Source: Rhodanobacter sp. DHG33 (GTDB lineage Bacteria > Pseudomonadota > Gammaproteobacteria > Xanthomonadales > Rhodanobacteraceae). Taken from it: a DNA stretch of 64,000 nt. Every line of letters starts with the position of its first letter. The first letter of the stretch is position 1. Below, one piece after another: positions 44,657-53,648 of this stretch. The position numbers were made by a program, and so were the translations under genes. The notes beneath the pieces were generated by a model. The model saw nothing but the letters and a program-made list of their open reading frames with translations. It was not told where the DNA came from and ran no database searches. Location of the stretch: contig NZ_JACYXM010000006.1 of assembly GCF_014843005.1 (NCBI RefSeq), forward strand, positions 1-64,000. The letters are read 5' to 3'.

Positions 44657-47020
44657 TTGGCCCTGTTGACCCGTCTCCGCGCGTTCATGCGTCTGTGCTG
44701 GCCGTGGCTGCGCATTCCGTTCTGGGTCTGCCTCGGCCTGTTCGTCGGCTTCGTGCTGCCGTACATGCTGGTGCTGAACAAGCGCGTGCAGGAACGTTTC
44801 GACGACCTGGTGTTCGCCGTGCCCACGCGCGTATTCGCGCGGCCGCTGCCGCTGCAGGCGGGCGAGCCGATGACGCCGGCGGCGCTGCAGCTCGAGCTCA
44901 CCTTCGCCGGCTACACCCAGGACGGCGCCGGCCAGGTGGCGGGCAGCTGGACGATGCAGGGTTCGCGCTACACGATTTCCTCGCGCGGCTATGCCGGCCC
45001 GGAAGGCGGCGAACTGCCTAAGCGCATCGAAGTGGTGCTGGGCAAGGGCGCTATCGCATCGGTGCGCGACATCACCAACGGCAAGCCGCTCGAGCTGACC
45101 CATCTCGACCCCGCGCGCATCGCCACGGTGTACGGCGCCGACCAGGTGGACCGGCGCATCGTGCATCTCGCCGACGTGCCGCCGCTGCTGGTGAGCGGCC
45201 TGCAGGCGGTGGAAGACCGCGATTTCAAGCACAACATCGGCATCGACTTCAGCGCGATCCTGCGCGCCGCGTTTGCCAACCTGCGCGCGGGCCGCACGGT
45301 GCAGGGCGCATCCACGCTGACGCAGCAGCTGGTGCGCAACCTGTTCCTCGGCCGCGAACAGACCTTCAAGCGCAAGATCAACGAAGCGCTGATGTCGATG
45401 CTGCTGGAGATGCACTACAGCAAGGACCGCATCCTCGAGGCCTACGTCAACGAAGTCTTCCTCGGCCAGCAGGGCGGCCAGGCGGTGCACGGCTTTGCCG
45501 CGGCGGCGGAGTTCTACTACGGCCGTCCGCTGCGCGACCTGCGTCCGCAGGAGATCGCGATGCTGGTGGGGCTGGTGAAGGGGCCGAGCTATTACGACCC
45601 GCGCCGCTATCCGGACCACGCGCTGACGCGGCGCAACCTGGTGCTGCAGGAGTTCGCCGACACCGGCCTGCTCCCGGCGGACCAGGCCAAGGCCGCACAG
45701 GCCACGCCGCTGGACGTGATCCAGAACGGCCAGCTGCCGCACGACCGCTTCCCGGCTTTCATGCAGCTGGTGCGCCAGCAGATCACCAGCGATTTCGACG
45801 AAGGCACGCTGCGCTCGGGCAACCTGTCGGTCTTCACCACGCTCGATCCGGCGGCGCAGCTCTACAGCGAGCAGGCCGTGGACGCGACGATGAAGAGCCT
45901 GGGCAAGCGCGCCGACCCGGTGCAGGCGGCCGGCGTGGTGGTCGACTCGCACGACGGCAGCGTGCTGGCCATCGTGGGCAGCAAGTTCGCCGGCGATCAG
46001 GGCTTCAACCGCGCGCTGGATTCGCAGCGGCCGATCGGCTCCACCATCAAGCCCTTCGTCTACCTCGTGGCGCTCACCAATCCCTCGCGCTGGAATCTGG
46101 CCACCGCGCTGGACGACAGCCCGATCAGCATGCGCATGCAGAACGGCACGCTGTGGGAACCGCACAACGACGACAACCAGAGCCACGGCATGGTGCCGAT
46201 GGTGGACGCGCTGGCCAATTCGTGGAACCTCGCCAGCATCCGACTCGGCCTCGCGGTGGGCCTGCCGCGCATCCGCGGGTTCCTGCAATCCTTCGGCCTG
46301 GAGAACGTCAACTCCGGTCCCTCGCTGCTGATCGGCGCGCTCGACCTCTCGCCGCTGCAGGTGGCGCAGATGTACGAGTACATAGCCTCCGACGGCCACG
46401 CGCTGCCGCTGCTCGCCGTGCGCGGCGTGGTGGATGGCAACGGCAACACCATCAAGCGCTACGAGGTGAAGACCGGCGACGGCGAATACCAGCCGGCCGT
46501 GCGCCTCGTCACCTGGGCGATGCAGCAGGTGGCGCTGTACGGCACCGCACATTCGCTGGGCGAGTCCAGCCTGGCCTCGCTGCACGTCGCCGGCAAGACC
46601 GGCACCAGCAACGACCTGCGCGACAGCTGGTTCGCCGGCTTCACCGGCGACCATCTCGCGGTGTTCTGGCTGGGGCGCGACGACAACAAGCCCGCCCACC
46701 TGTTCGGCGCCACCGGCGCGCTGCCGGTGTGGCGCAACCTGTTCGCCAAGCTGCCCACGCGTCCGCTGTCCACCACGCTGGGCGACGGGCTGCAGATGGC
46801 GTGGATCAATCCTGCCGACGGCAAGCCCACCGAGCCGCAGTGCACGGGCGCGAAGCAGGTGCCGGTAGTGGCCGGGTCGCTGTCGAGCGATGTGGAAGGC
46901 TGCGGTTTCTGGCAGACCCTGTTCGGTGGCGGCAGTCCTGCGGCATCATCGTCCAGCGCGGCTCCGGCCAACCCTGGCGCGCCGGCTGCATCCACCCAAC
47001 CTCCCTCCGGCGGAAACTGA
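44657..47020 (+). CDS. mrcB: Penicillin-binding protein 1B
   Basis: A bifunctional peptidoglycan synthase. In the 787 residues are a cytoplasmic tail and one membrane helix (about 20-40), a UB2H-like domain (about 60-150) that in Escherichia coli binds LpoB, the GT51 glycosyltransferase with the catalytic Glu in AVEDRDF (186), and a transpeptidase with Ser462 (STIK) and KTGTS near the end. The C-terminus is Ser/Ala/Pro-rich. TTG at 44657 is the apparent start; an ATG at 44687 is possible. The next gene, one base downstream, encodes a TPR lipoprotein, probably its activator. Confidence 0.94.
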   Translation: MALLTRLRAFMRLCWPWLRIPFWVCLGLFVGFVLPYMLVLNKRVQERFDDLVFAVPTRVFARPLPLQAGEPMTPAALQLELTFAGYTQDGAGQVAGSWTMQGSRYTISSRGYAGPEGGELPKRIEVVLGKGAIASVRDITNGKPLELTHLDPARIATVYGADQVDRRIVHLADVPPLLVSGLQAVEDRDFKHNIGIDFSAILRAAFANLRAGRTVQGASTLTQQLVRNLFLGREQTFKRKINEALMSMLLEMHYSKDRILEAYVNEVFLGQQGGQAVHGFAAAAEFYYGRPLRDLRPQEIAMLVGLVKGPSYYDPRRYPDHALTRRNLVLQEFADTGLLPADQAKAAQATPLDVIQNGQLPHDRFPAFMQLVRQQITSDFDEGTLRSGNLSVFTTLDPAAQLYSEQAVDATMKSLGKRADPVQAAGVVVDSHDGSVLAIVGSKFAGDQGFNRALDSQRPIGSTIKPFVYLVALTNPSRWNLATALDDSPISMRMQNGTLWEPHNDDNQSHGMVPMVDALANSWNLASIRLGLAVGLPRIRGFLQSFGLENVNSGPSLLIGALDLSPLQVAQMYEYIASDGHALPLLAVRGVVDGNGNTIKRYEVKTGDGEYQPAVRLVTWAMQQVALYGTAHSLGESSLASLHVAGKTGTSNDLRDSWFAGFTGDHLAVFWLGRDDNKPAHLFGATGALPVWRNLFAKLPTRPLSTTLGDGLQMAWINPADGKPTEPQCTGAKQVPVVAGSLSSDVEGCGFWQTLFGGGSPAASSSSAAPANPGAPAASTQPPSGGN

Positions 47021-47021
47021 C

Positions 47022-47552
47022 ATGAATGCCGTTCCTCGTTCCCTGCGCGTGTGGTCCCTGCTGTCGGCAGCGGCGCTGCTCGCAGCCTGCGCCACGCCAG
47101 CACCGGTCGAGGCACCGAAGCGTTCGGCGCTCTCGCCGACCGCCATGGTGGCGGCGATCCGTGCCGCCGGCGAGCGCGAGCAGTCGGTGATCGCAGTGAA
47201 GCCGCTGGCCGACCCCGGCATCTCCGCATGGCAGCAGGCGGCCGAGAGCAGCGTGCAGGCCGGCCGTTACGATGCGGCCGCGGCCACGCTGGACCAGGCC
47301 ATCAAGCAGAGTCCGAATTCGCCCGACTTGCTGCAGGATCGCGCCGAAGTCGCGATTTACCAGCAGAACTACACGCTGGCGCAGAAGCTGTCGCAGCAGT
47401 CGTGGACGCTGGGGCCCAAGTTCGGCCCGCTGTGCGCGCGCAACTGGGAAACCATCGCGCAGCTGCGCAAGGAAGCCGGCGACGATGCCGGTTTCGACAC
47501 CGCGGAAAAATGGGTGCCGAAATGCCACGTGCAGGGCGTCAACCGCTTCTGA
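47022..47552 (+). CDS. lpoP: TPR lipoprotein, LpoP-like activator of PBP1B
   Basis: A 176-residue outer-membrane lipoprotein precursor. The lipobox LLAAC ends at Cys23, and the mature part holds TPR-like helices (WQQAAESSVQAGRYDAAAATLDQAIKQSPNSPDLLQDRAEVAIYQQNYTLA). In Pseudomonas aeruginosa the TPR lipoprotein LpoP, whose gene neighbours the PBP1B gene, is required for PBP1B activity and replaces LpoB. The start is one base after the mrcB stop, so the two are made together. The name is by analogy of domain and position; I could not align it. Confidence 0.72.
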   Translation: MNAVPRSLRVWSLLSAAALLAACATPAPVEAPKRSALSPTAMVAAIRAAGEREQSVIAVKPLADPGISAWQQAAESSVQAGRYDAAAATLDQAIKQSPNSPDLLQDRAEVAIYQQNYTLAQKLSQQSWTLGPKFGPLCARNWETIAQLRKEAGDDAGFDTAEKWVPKCHVQGVNRF

Positions 47553-47604
47553 GTAGCCGACACAAGCGGTTTGCCCGCAGCGCGACGCCGGCGATACTGT
47601 CCTG

Positions 47605-49566
47605 ATGATCGCTACTGACGACACCACGCCCGTCAGCATCGCCGCATTGCTGGGCGATGACGGCCCGTTCGCGCGCGAGCTGCCGAACTTCGCGCCGCGC
47701 GAAGCGCAGCAGGCGATGGCCGCCGCGGTGGCCGAAGCCATCGCCGGACGCGGGACGCTGATCGCCGAGGCCGGCACCGGCACCGGCAAGACCTATGCCT
47801 ACCTCGTGCCTGCGTTGCGCTCGGGCGAGCGCGTGATCGTCTCCACCGGCACCAAGGCGCTGCAGGACCAGCTCTACTTCCGCGACCTGCCCAGGGTGCG
47901 CGCAGTGCTGGATTCGCGCGTCAAGACCGCGTTGCTGAAAGGTCGCGCGAACTACCTCTGCCTGTACCGGCTCGACCAGACCGTGCGCGAAGGCGCGAGC
48001 TTCGACAAGGCGCAGGCCGCGCAGCTGGCGACGATACGCGCCTGGTCGGCGCGCACGCGCCGCGGCGACCGCATGGAGCTGGCCGAGGTGCCGGAGGAAT
48101 CGCCGATGTGGCCGCGCGTCACCTCCACGCCAGAGAATTGCCTGGGCGTGGAGTGCCCGTTCTACGACGACTGCCACGTCGTGAAGGCACGCCGCGAGGC
48201 GCAGGAGGCCGACCTCGTGGTGGTGAACCACCATCTGCTGTTCGCCGACCTCGCGCTCAAGCAGGAGGGCTTCGGCGAAATCCTGCCCGGCGCCGCGGCC
48301 TTCGTCCTCGACGAGGCGCATCAGGTTCCCGAGCTGGCCGGGCAGTTCTTCTCGCAGAGCGTGAGCGCGCGCCAGCTCGCCGATCTCGCGCAGGACAGCC
48401 TGCGCGAATGCAGCGGCGTCACCGGTGCCATCGGCCTGCTGCTGGAACCGGTGGAGGCCTTGCAGAATGCCTTGCGCAAGCTGCGCCTCGCCATGGAGCC
48501 GCTGCCGCCGCGCGGCACCTTCGCCGCGCTGGAAGCGTCGGGCGAAGTGCGCGAGGGCCTGCACGAGGTCGGCGAACTGCTGGCCACGCTGACGGATCTG
48601 CTCGCCTCGCAGGCGGAGCGCTCGCGTGGCTTCGCCAACGCGTACGAGCGCGCCGCAATGCTGGCCGAGCGACTGGAACGCATCCTCGAACAGACGTCCG
48701 AACGCGACGTGCGCTGGTACGAACTGTTCCCGCGCGGCTTTGCCCTGCATGCCACGCCGCTGGATCTCGCCGCCCCGCTGCGCGCGATGCGCGAGCGCAG
48801 CGAGGCGGCATGGATATTCACCTCGGCCACGCTCTCGGTGGCCGGGCGGTTCGAGCATTTCGCGCGCCAGCTCGGTCTGGACGAACCGCAGGCACTGCTG
48901 CTGGAAAGCCCGTTCGACTACGCGAAGCAGGCGCTGTGCTATCTGCCCGACGGCCTGCCCGATCCCGCCGCGCGCGACTACACCGAGCGCGTGCTCGACG
49001 CCGTGCTGCCGGTGCTGCATGCGTCGAACGGCCGGGCCTTCCTGCTGTTCACCTCGCATCGCGCGCTTCGTCGCGCCGCCGAGTTGCTGGCCGAGCGCGT
49101 GCCCTGGCCGCTGTTCGTGCAGGGCACGGCGCCGCGGCATCAGTTGCTGGAGGAGTTCCGCCACTCCGGCCATGGCGTGCTGCTGGGTGCGGCCAGTTTC
49201 TGGGAGGGCGTGGACGTGGCCGGCGACGCGCTCAGCGTGGTGGTGATCGACAAGCTGCCGTTCGCCGCGCCGGACGATCCGGTGCTGGTGGCACGGCTGG
49301 AGGCGCTGGAGCAGCAGGGCATCAATCCCTTCATGGGCTGGCAGGTGCCGGCAGCGGCCATCGCGCTGAAGCAGGGTGCAGGACGCCTGATCCGCAGCGT
49401 CACCGACCGCGGCGTGCTGGTGTTGTGCGATCCGCGTCTCGGCACCAAGGGGTACGGCAAGCTGTTCCTCGCCAGCCTGCCGCCGATGCCGCGCACGCGG
49501 GTACTGGCCGACGTGCAGGCGTTCTTTGCGCCTTTCGATGCGGCAGCGGCTTCGGACGCGCCGTAA
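47605..49566 (+). CDS. yoaA: DinG-family iron-sulphur DNA helicase YoaA
   Basis: A 653-residue superfamily 2 (XPD-like) helicase. Walker A is AGTGTGKT (56-63) and DEAH lies at 236-239. The four cysteines of the Fe-S cluster are Cys119, 179, 184 and 190. The C-terminal motif QGAGRLIRSVTDRG is motif VI. In Escherichia coli YoaA works with the polymerase accessory protein HolC to rescue replication forks. Size and lack of extra domains favour YoaA over DinG. Monocistronic; I find no clear LexA box. Confidence 0.88.
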   Translation: MIATDDTTPVSIAALLGDDGPFARELPNFAPREAQQAMAAAVAEAIAGRGTLIAEAGTGTGKTYAYLVPALRSGERVIVSTGTKALQDQLYFRDLPRVRAVLDSRVKTALLKGRANYLCLYRLDQTVREGASFDKAQAAQLATIRAWSARTRRGDRMELAEVPEESPMWPRVTSTPENCLGVECPFYDDCHVVKARREAQEADLVVVNHHLLFADLALKQEGFGEILPGAAAFVLDEAHQVPELAGQFFSQSVSARQLADLAQDSLRECSGVTGAIGLLLEPVEALQNALRKLRLAMEPLPPRGTFAALEASGEVREGLHEVGELLATLTDLLASQAERSRGFANAYERAAMLAERLERILEQTSERDVRWYELFPRGFALHATPLDLAAPLRAMRERSEAAWIFTSATLSVAGRFEHFARQLGLDEPQALLLESPFDYAKQALCYLPDGLPDPAARDYTERVLDAVLPVLHASNGRAFLLFTSHRALRRAAELLAERVPWPLFVQGTAPRHQLLEEFRHSGHGVLLGAASFWEGVDVAGDALSVVVIDKLPFAAPDDPVLVARLEALEQQGINPFMGWQVPAAAIALKQGAGRLIRSVTDRGVLVLCDPRLGTKGYGKLFLASLPPMPRTRVLADVQAFFAPFDAAAASDAP

Positions 49567-49760
49567 TGCAGCCGTCCCCGATGGCCTGGTGCCCGAGATC
49601 TGTTCCGCAAAAACATGCGACGAACACGGCTCCTGAACGCGAATGGGCCGCGGCATGGCCATCTGCCCAGCGGGCCATCATCTGCGGGTATGCTGATAGC
49701 CCGACGTGGGCCGCACCGGCCTGCGGAACCCATCAGTCCAGCCCATCCTATGGAAGCCCT

Positions 49761-50339
49761 ATGACCATGCATCGTCCCTTGCTTGTTGCCGCATTGATCG
49801 CCACGACTGGCCTTTCCTTTGCCACCGTGTCGCCGGTGCATGCCGCCACCACTCCCGCCGCAAGCGGCACGATGGGCGGCAACCCGGTGCCGGGCGTGTG
49901 CATGCTTTCGCGCGAGGCGGTGTTCGCGCAGTCCAAGGTCGGCCAGGCCGCGAGCGAGCGCCTGAAGACGCTGGCGCAGCAGCAGCAGCAGCCGCTGAAT
50001 ACGGACATCCAGGCTTTCCAGCAGAAAGCTGCCTCGCTGACCGAAGCGCAGCGCCAGCAGCAGGGCCAGGCGCTGCAGCAGCGCATGCAGTCCTTCAAGG
50101 CGCAGGTGGAAGCGACCCAGGGCAAGGTGATGGAGCAGATCGGCCAGCAGGCGCAGCCGCTGGTGAACAGCGCCTACACCAGCCACCACTGCGGCCTGCT
50201 GCTGAACCGCGACGCGGTGCTGGGCGGCAACACCGCCAACGACCTCACGCCGGATGTGGTGAGCGGTCTGGACAGCAGGATCACCTCGCTCAACTTCAAT
50301 CTGGAACCGGCGCCGACCGGCGCAGCCGCCGGCAACTGA
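49761..50339 (+). CDS. OmpH/Skp-family periplasmic protein
   Basis: A 192-residue secreted protein with a signal peptide (MTMHRPLLVAALIATTGLSFATVSPVHA). Its central, glutamine-rich helical segment (ERLKTLAQQQQQPLNTDIQAFQQKAASLTEAQRQQQGQALQQRMQSF) is the coiled-coil tentacle of Skp-type chaperones for outer-membrane proteins. It is not in the usual bamA neighbourhood, so it is a paralogue, not the main Skp. The C-terminal third has two cysteine-containing stretches. The ATG at 49761 is preferred because it opens the signal peptide. Confidence 0.82.
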   Translation: MTMHRPLLVAALIATTGLSFATVSPVHAATTPAASGTMGGNPVPGVCMLSREAVFAQSKVGQAASERLKTLAQQQQQPLNTDIQAFQQKAASLTEAQRQQQGQALQQRMQSFKAQVEATQGKVMEQIGQQAQPLVNSAYTSHHCGLLLNRDAVLGGNTANDLTPDVVSGLDSRITSLNFNLEPAPTGAAAGN

Positions 50340-50364
50340 TCGCCGGGGACAACGCTGCAAACCC

Positions 50365-50402
50365 GAAAGGCTGCCGCGCGCCGCGCGACAGCCTTTCTTT
50401 AT
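50365..50402 (+). terminator. Intrinsic terminator after the OmpH-like gene
   Basis: GAAAGGCTG (50365-50373) pairs with CAGCCTTTC (50389-50397), with further GC pairs inside, then TTTATTT. A strong terminator. Confidence 0.85.
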
Positions 50403-50532
50403 TTCCGGCAGCGGGCGATCGCGCCTCGAATGTGCCGAGTGGCATCGCGCCTGGGTGGAAGTTCGCACACTCGCCGGGGCAGCGCATGGCCGATGCTAGA
50501 GTGGTCGGCCAGTCCCCGCAGCGGAGCCCGTC

Positions 50533-51453
50533 ATGACCACCAGCGCCTTCTATCCCATCGGCACGCCCGGCACGCCCTGGGGTGCGGCGGAAGTCGCCGC
50601 GTGGCTCTCGCGGCAGAGCCGCCAGCGAAGCTATGCCGACGAAGTGCAGAGCCGCATCGAGTCGCTGGGTACGGATTTCGACGTGGCCGAATACGGCCGG
50701 CTGGAATACGCGCCGGAAAGCTTCCCGCTCTATGTCGTGAAAAGCCGCCACTGGAACGACGCGCTGCCGGTGATGCTGCTGACCGGCGGCGTGCATGGCT
50801 ACGAAACCAGCGGCGTGCACGGCGCGCTGCAATTCCTCGAACGCGATGCCGCACGCTACGCGGGCCGCATCAACCTGCTGGCCGTGCCTTGCGTGAGCCC
50901 GTGGGGCTACGAGCGCATCCATCGCTGGAATGCGGACGCGCTGGACCCCAACCGCAATTTCCGCGCGGGCAGCCCGGCGCAGGAATCCGCCGCGCTGTGG
51001 CGCCTGCTCTCGCCGCTGCGCGATGTGGCGCGCATGCACATCGACCTGCACGAGACCACCGACACCGACGAGAGCGAATACCGTCCCGCGCTGGCCGCAC
51101 GCGACGGCCAGCCGTTCGAGGCGGGCACCATTCCGGACGGCTTCTACCTGTGCGCGGACAGCGTGCGGCCGGAGCCGGCCTTCCAGCAGGCGGTGATCGC
51201 AGAGGTGGCCAAGGTCACCCACATCGCGCCGGCGGATCCGGATGGAACCATCATCGGCTCGCCGGTGGTGGCGCATGGCGTGATCGAGTACGACTGCCGC
51301 AAGCTGGGCCTGTGCGCCGGCATCACCAACGCGCACTACCGCACCACCACCGAGGTCTACCCGGACAGCCCGCGCGCCACGCCCGCGCAGTGCAACGACG
51401 CGCAGGCGGCGGCAGTGCGCGCAGCGATCGACTACGCGCTGGCACACGGCTAA
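50533..51453 (+). CDS. M14-family zinc carboxypeptidase
   Basis: A 306-residue peptidase of the carboxypeptidase A/succinylglutamate desuccinylase superfamily. The zinc ligands are His88 and Glu91 (GGVHGYET) and His173 (HIDLHETTD). The late catalytic glutamate lies in RTTTEVYPDSP. It has no signal peptide, so it is probably cytoplasmic and acts on peptides or amidated amino acids. Single gene; a dispersed repeat follows its stop. Confidence 0.9.
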   Translation: MTTSAFYPIGTPGTPWGAAEVAAWLSRQSRQRSYADEVQSRIESLGTDFDVAEYGRLEYAPESFPLYVVKSRHWNDALPVMLLTGGVHGYETSGVHGALQFLERDAARYAGRINLLAVPCVSPWGYERIHRWNADALDPNRNFRAGSPAQESAALWRLLSPLRDVARMHIDLHETTDTDESEYRPALAARDGQPFEAGTIPDGFYLCADSVRPEPAFQQAVIAEVAKVTHIAPADPDGTIIGSPVVAHGVIEYDCRKLGLCAGITNAHYRTTTEVYPDSPRATPAQCNDAQAAAVRAAIDYALAHG

Positions 51454-51460
51454 GGATGGC

Positions 51461-51497
51461 CACCCTCTCCTTCGGAGGAGGGTCGAGGCGAGGGTGG
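51461..51497 (+). repeat. Intergenic copy of the CCCTCTCC/GAGGGT repeat
   Basis: CACCCTCTCC-TTCG-GAGGAGGGTCGAGGCGAGGGTGG shows the same core as the two copies inside hrpA (30775-30813 and 30877-30912). It lies between the M14 peptidase and YCII genes. Confidence 0.7.
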
Positions 51498-51573
51498 TCC
51501 AGCGGCCATGGGGCAGCACGCGCGCACGATGTGTGCGAGCATCGTGCTTCCCATCGCCGCGATGCGAGCCACC

Positions 51574-51948
51574 ATGAAATACCTGCTACTGGTCTACAGC
51601 GACGACACCCTGCTCAACGCGCTGCCGCCGGGTGAGTTCGAAACGCGCATGCATTCCTGCATCACGCACGCGGATGAGTTGCGCACCCAGGGCAAGCTGC
51701 TCGACGCGCAGCAGCTGGAGGCGCCGGCCACGGCCAAGGCGGTACGCATACGCGCAGGCAAGACCGTGGTGCTGGACGGCCCGTTCGCGGAAACCAAGGA
51801 ATACCTCGCCGGCTTCAACCTGATCGAAGCCGACAGCGAAGAGGAAGCGGTCCGCATGGCCGCGGAATTGCCGTGGGCGAAGACCGGCTGCATCGAAGTG
51901 CGCCCCTTGCGCGATTTCGATGCGGTGCGCCGGCGCGTGGGCGCATGA
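51574..51948 (+). CDS. YCII/DGPF-domain protein
   Basis: A 124-residue protein starting MKYLLLVYSDD, with the hallmark LDGPFAETKEYLAGFNLIE segment and a CIEVRPLRDF end. This DGPF (YCII-related) family is small, alpha/beta ferredoxin-like and often found with ECF sigma factors, but none is adjacent. Function unknown. The upstream open frame is ignored because the ATG at 51574 begins the conserved sequence. Confidence 0.9.
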   Translation: MKYLLLVYSDDTLLNALPPGEFETRMHSCITHADELRTQGKLLDAQQLEAPATAKAVRIRAGKTVVLDGPFAETKEYLAGFNLIEADSEEEAVRMAAELPWAKTGCIEVRPLRDFDAVRRRVGA

Positions 51949-52055
51949 CGCAAGAGGCGCCGAACGGACTCTGAAGTCCGTCCGCTACCTTCATAACCGC
52001 CGTGCCGCCGGCCATGGCGCCGGCAAATGGGCAGGCTGGAGATTCTTTCCTAGCC

Positions 52056-52826
52056 TCACGGCTTCGGAATGCTGGTCTCCACCACCATGTCCAGCACATA
52101 CGCCGCCGAAGACGGGGAAGACGAGCCGGTGTCGTAGCGCTTCACGCGCACCACGTTGCGCACCCCTTCCTGATGCGTGTAGCCCTCGATGGCCGGCAGT
52201 GCATGCCACTCGCCCGGCGTGCCGGTCTTGAGGCCGTTGGCGTCGTAGTAGACTTCGCGCACGTTCAGGCACGGCTGGCTTTGCTGGCAGGGCACGTTCT
52301 GCGCCCCCACTTCCAGAAATTCGGTGACGCCCGGGCCGCCGTAGCGCGTCTCGGGCGTGGGCACGCCGGTGAATTCCAGCGTGTCGCCGGAGGCGGTGCG
52401 CAGCTGCAGTTGCGGCGTGTCGCCGTGCTTCGTGACGGCGATGGCGGGATGGCTGGCGAGGCGCTGGCCGATCAGCCCGTCCAGCTGGTTCAGTGCGGGT
52501 TCGCGGCAGGCCATCATGGTGTGCATCATCGGGCCGACCATGAGCTGGTCGTTCGCGATCCGGTAGCCGCCGCCCATGCCGTTGCAGGCATTGCGCACGC
52601 TGAGGCGGCCATCGGTGAAATCCAGTTGCAGCGGTTTGTCCGGGCGCACGAACAGTGCATCGATGCGCTGGCCGCCGTGATCGGTGGCCTGCGCCAGTTG
52701 CCAGTGGTAGGCGGCCAGCAGCGCGGCATCCGGCGCGGTGTTGTCCGGCGTGGCGGCAGCGGCCGGCGGCATGGCGGCGAAGGCGGCGAGGGCGATCGGC
52801 AGCAGCAGCGAAAGGTGGCGGCGCAT
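52056..52826 (-). CDS. Secreted META and DUF4377 domain protein
   Basis: A 256-residue exported protein. The signal peptide (MRRHLSLLLPIALAAFAAMPPAAA) is followed by a META domain (HWQLAQATDHGGQRIDALF...VRNACNGMGGGYRI...MMHTMMACREPALNQLDGLI), the fold of heat-shock protein HslJ. A DUF4377 domain then follows (FLEVGAQNVPCQQSQPCLNVREVYYDANG). The two-domain combination is known in xanthomonads; its role in the envelope is unclear. Start at 52826; long antisense-like extension ignored. It is divergent from the HAD gene. Confidence 0.85.
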   Translation of the reverse strand: MRRHLSLLLPIALAAFAAMPPAAAATPDNTAPDAALLAAYHWQLAQATDHGGQRIDALFVRPDKPLQLDFTDGRLSVRNACNGMGGGYRIANDQLMVGPMMHTMMACREPALNQLDGLIGQRLASHPAIAVTKHGDTPQLQLRTASGDTLEFTGVPTPETRYGGPGVTEFLEVGAQNVPCQQSQPCLNVREVYYDANGLKTGTPGEWHALPAIEGYTHQEGVRNVVRVKRYDTGSSSPSSAAYVLDMVVETSIPKP

Positions 52827-52934
52827 GGCGTTCTCCGCACGAAAGGGTGAGGCGAGCTTAGGCCATGCGCCATGCCGTGGCGATGTCGCGGATAATGCGG
52901 CGCTTCTCCTCGATTCAGGTAGGGCGACACGCTC

Positions 52935-53648
52935 ATGTTGAAGATGGTGGGTTTCGACGGCGACGACACGCTGTGGCGCAGCGAGGACTATTACCGCGAG
53001 GCCAACGCCGAGTTCGCCGCCATCGTGGGCCGTTACGCCGACCTCGCCGACGACGCGGTGCACGCGCGTATGCTCGCCACCGAGCGCAGCAACCTCGCCT
53101 TGTTCGGCTACGGCGCCAAGGGCATGACGTTGTCGATGGTGGAAACCGCCATCGCCATCAGCGATGGCCGCATCAGCGCGCAGGACATCCATCGCCTCGT
53201 CGGGATCGGCAAGCGCGTGCTGCAGCACCCGGTGGAACTGCTGCCCGGCATCCGCGAGGCGGTGGAGACCGTGGCCCGCAAGCATGCGGTGGTGCTGATC
53301 ACCAAGGGCGACCTGTTCCACCAGGAAAAGAAAGTGGCCGAGTCGTGCCTGGCCGGATTGTTCCGCCGCATCGAGATCGTCTCCGAAAAGGACACGGCGA
53401 CCTACCGGCGCCTGTTCGACGAGTTCGGCATCGCGCCGCACGAGTTCGCGATGGTGGGCAATTCGCTGCGCTCGGACATCGAGCCGGTGTTGCGCCTGGG
53501 CGGCTGGGGCGTGCACATGCCTTACCACGTGACGTGGGCGCACGAACTGGAAAACAGCCTCGATCCGCAGGATGCGCCGCGCATGCGCGAAGTGGCGAAC
53601 GCGGCGGAGATTCCCGCCGCGCTGGCGCAGCTGGATGCATTGGCCTGA
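52935..53648 (+). CDS. HAD-family hydrolase
   Basis: A 237-residue haloacid dehalogenase-like phosphatase. Motif I GFDGDDTLW carries the nucleophile and acid aspartates, motif II is VLITKGD, and motif III is the lysine in the VSEKDTATY region, with MVGNSLRSDIEPVLRLG as motif IV. The four-helix cap lies between motifs I and II. Substrate unknown, probably a small phosphorylated metabolite. Its stop codon overlaps the ATG of the next gene (TGATG), so it is translated together with the PIN-domain protein. Confidence 0.9.
   Translation: MLKMVGFDGDDTLWRSEDYYREANAEFAAIVGRYADLADDAVHARMLATERSNLALFGYGAKGMTLSMVETAIAISDGRISAQDIHRLVGIGKRVLQHPVELLPGIREAVETVARKHAVVLITKGDLFHQEKKVAESCLAGLFRRIEIVSEKDTATYRRLFDEFGIAPHEFAMVGNSLRSDIEPVLRLGGWGVHMPYHVTWAHELENSLDPQDAPRMREVANAAEIPAALAQLDALA

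Noticed and set aside
47553-47604. LexA box upstream of yoaA
   Set aside because: ACTGT near 47595 lacks a properly spaced ACAG partner.
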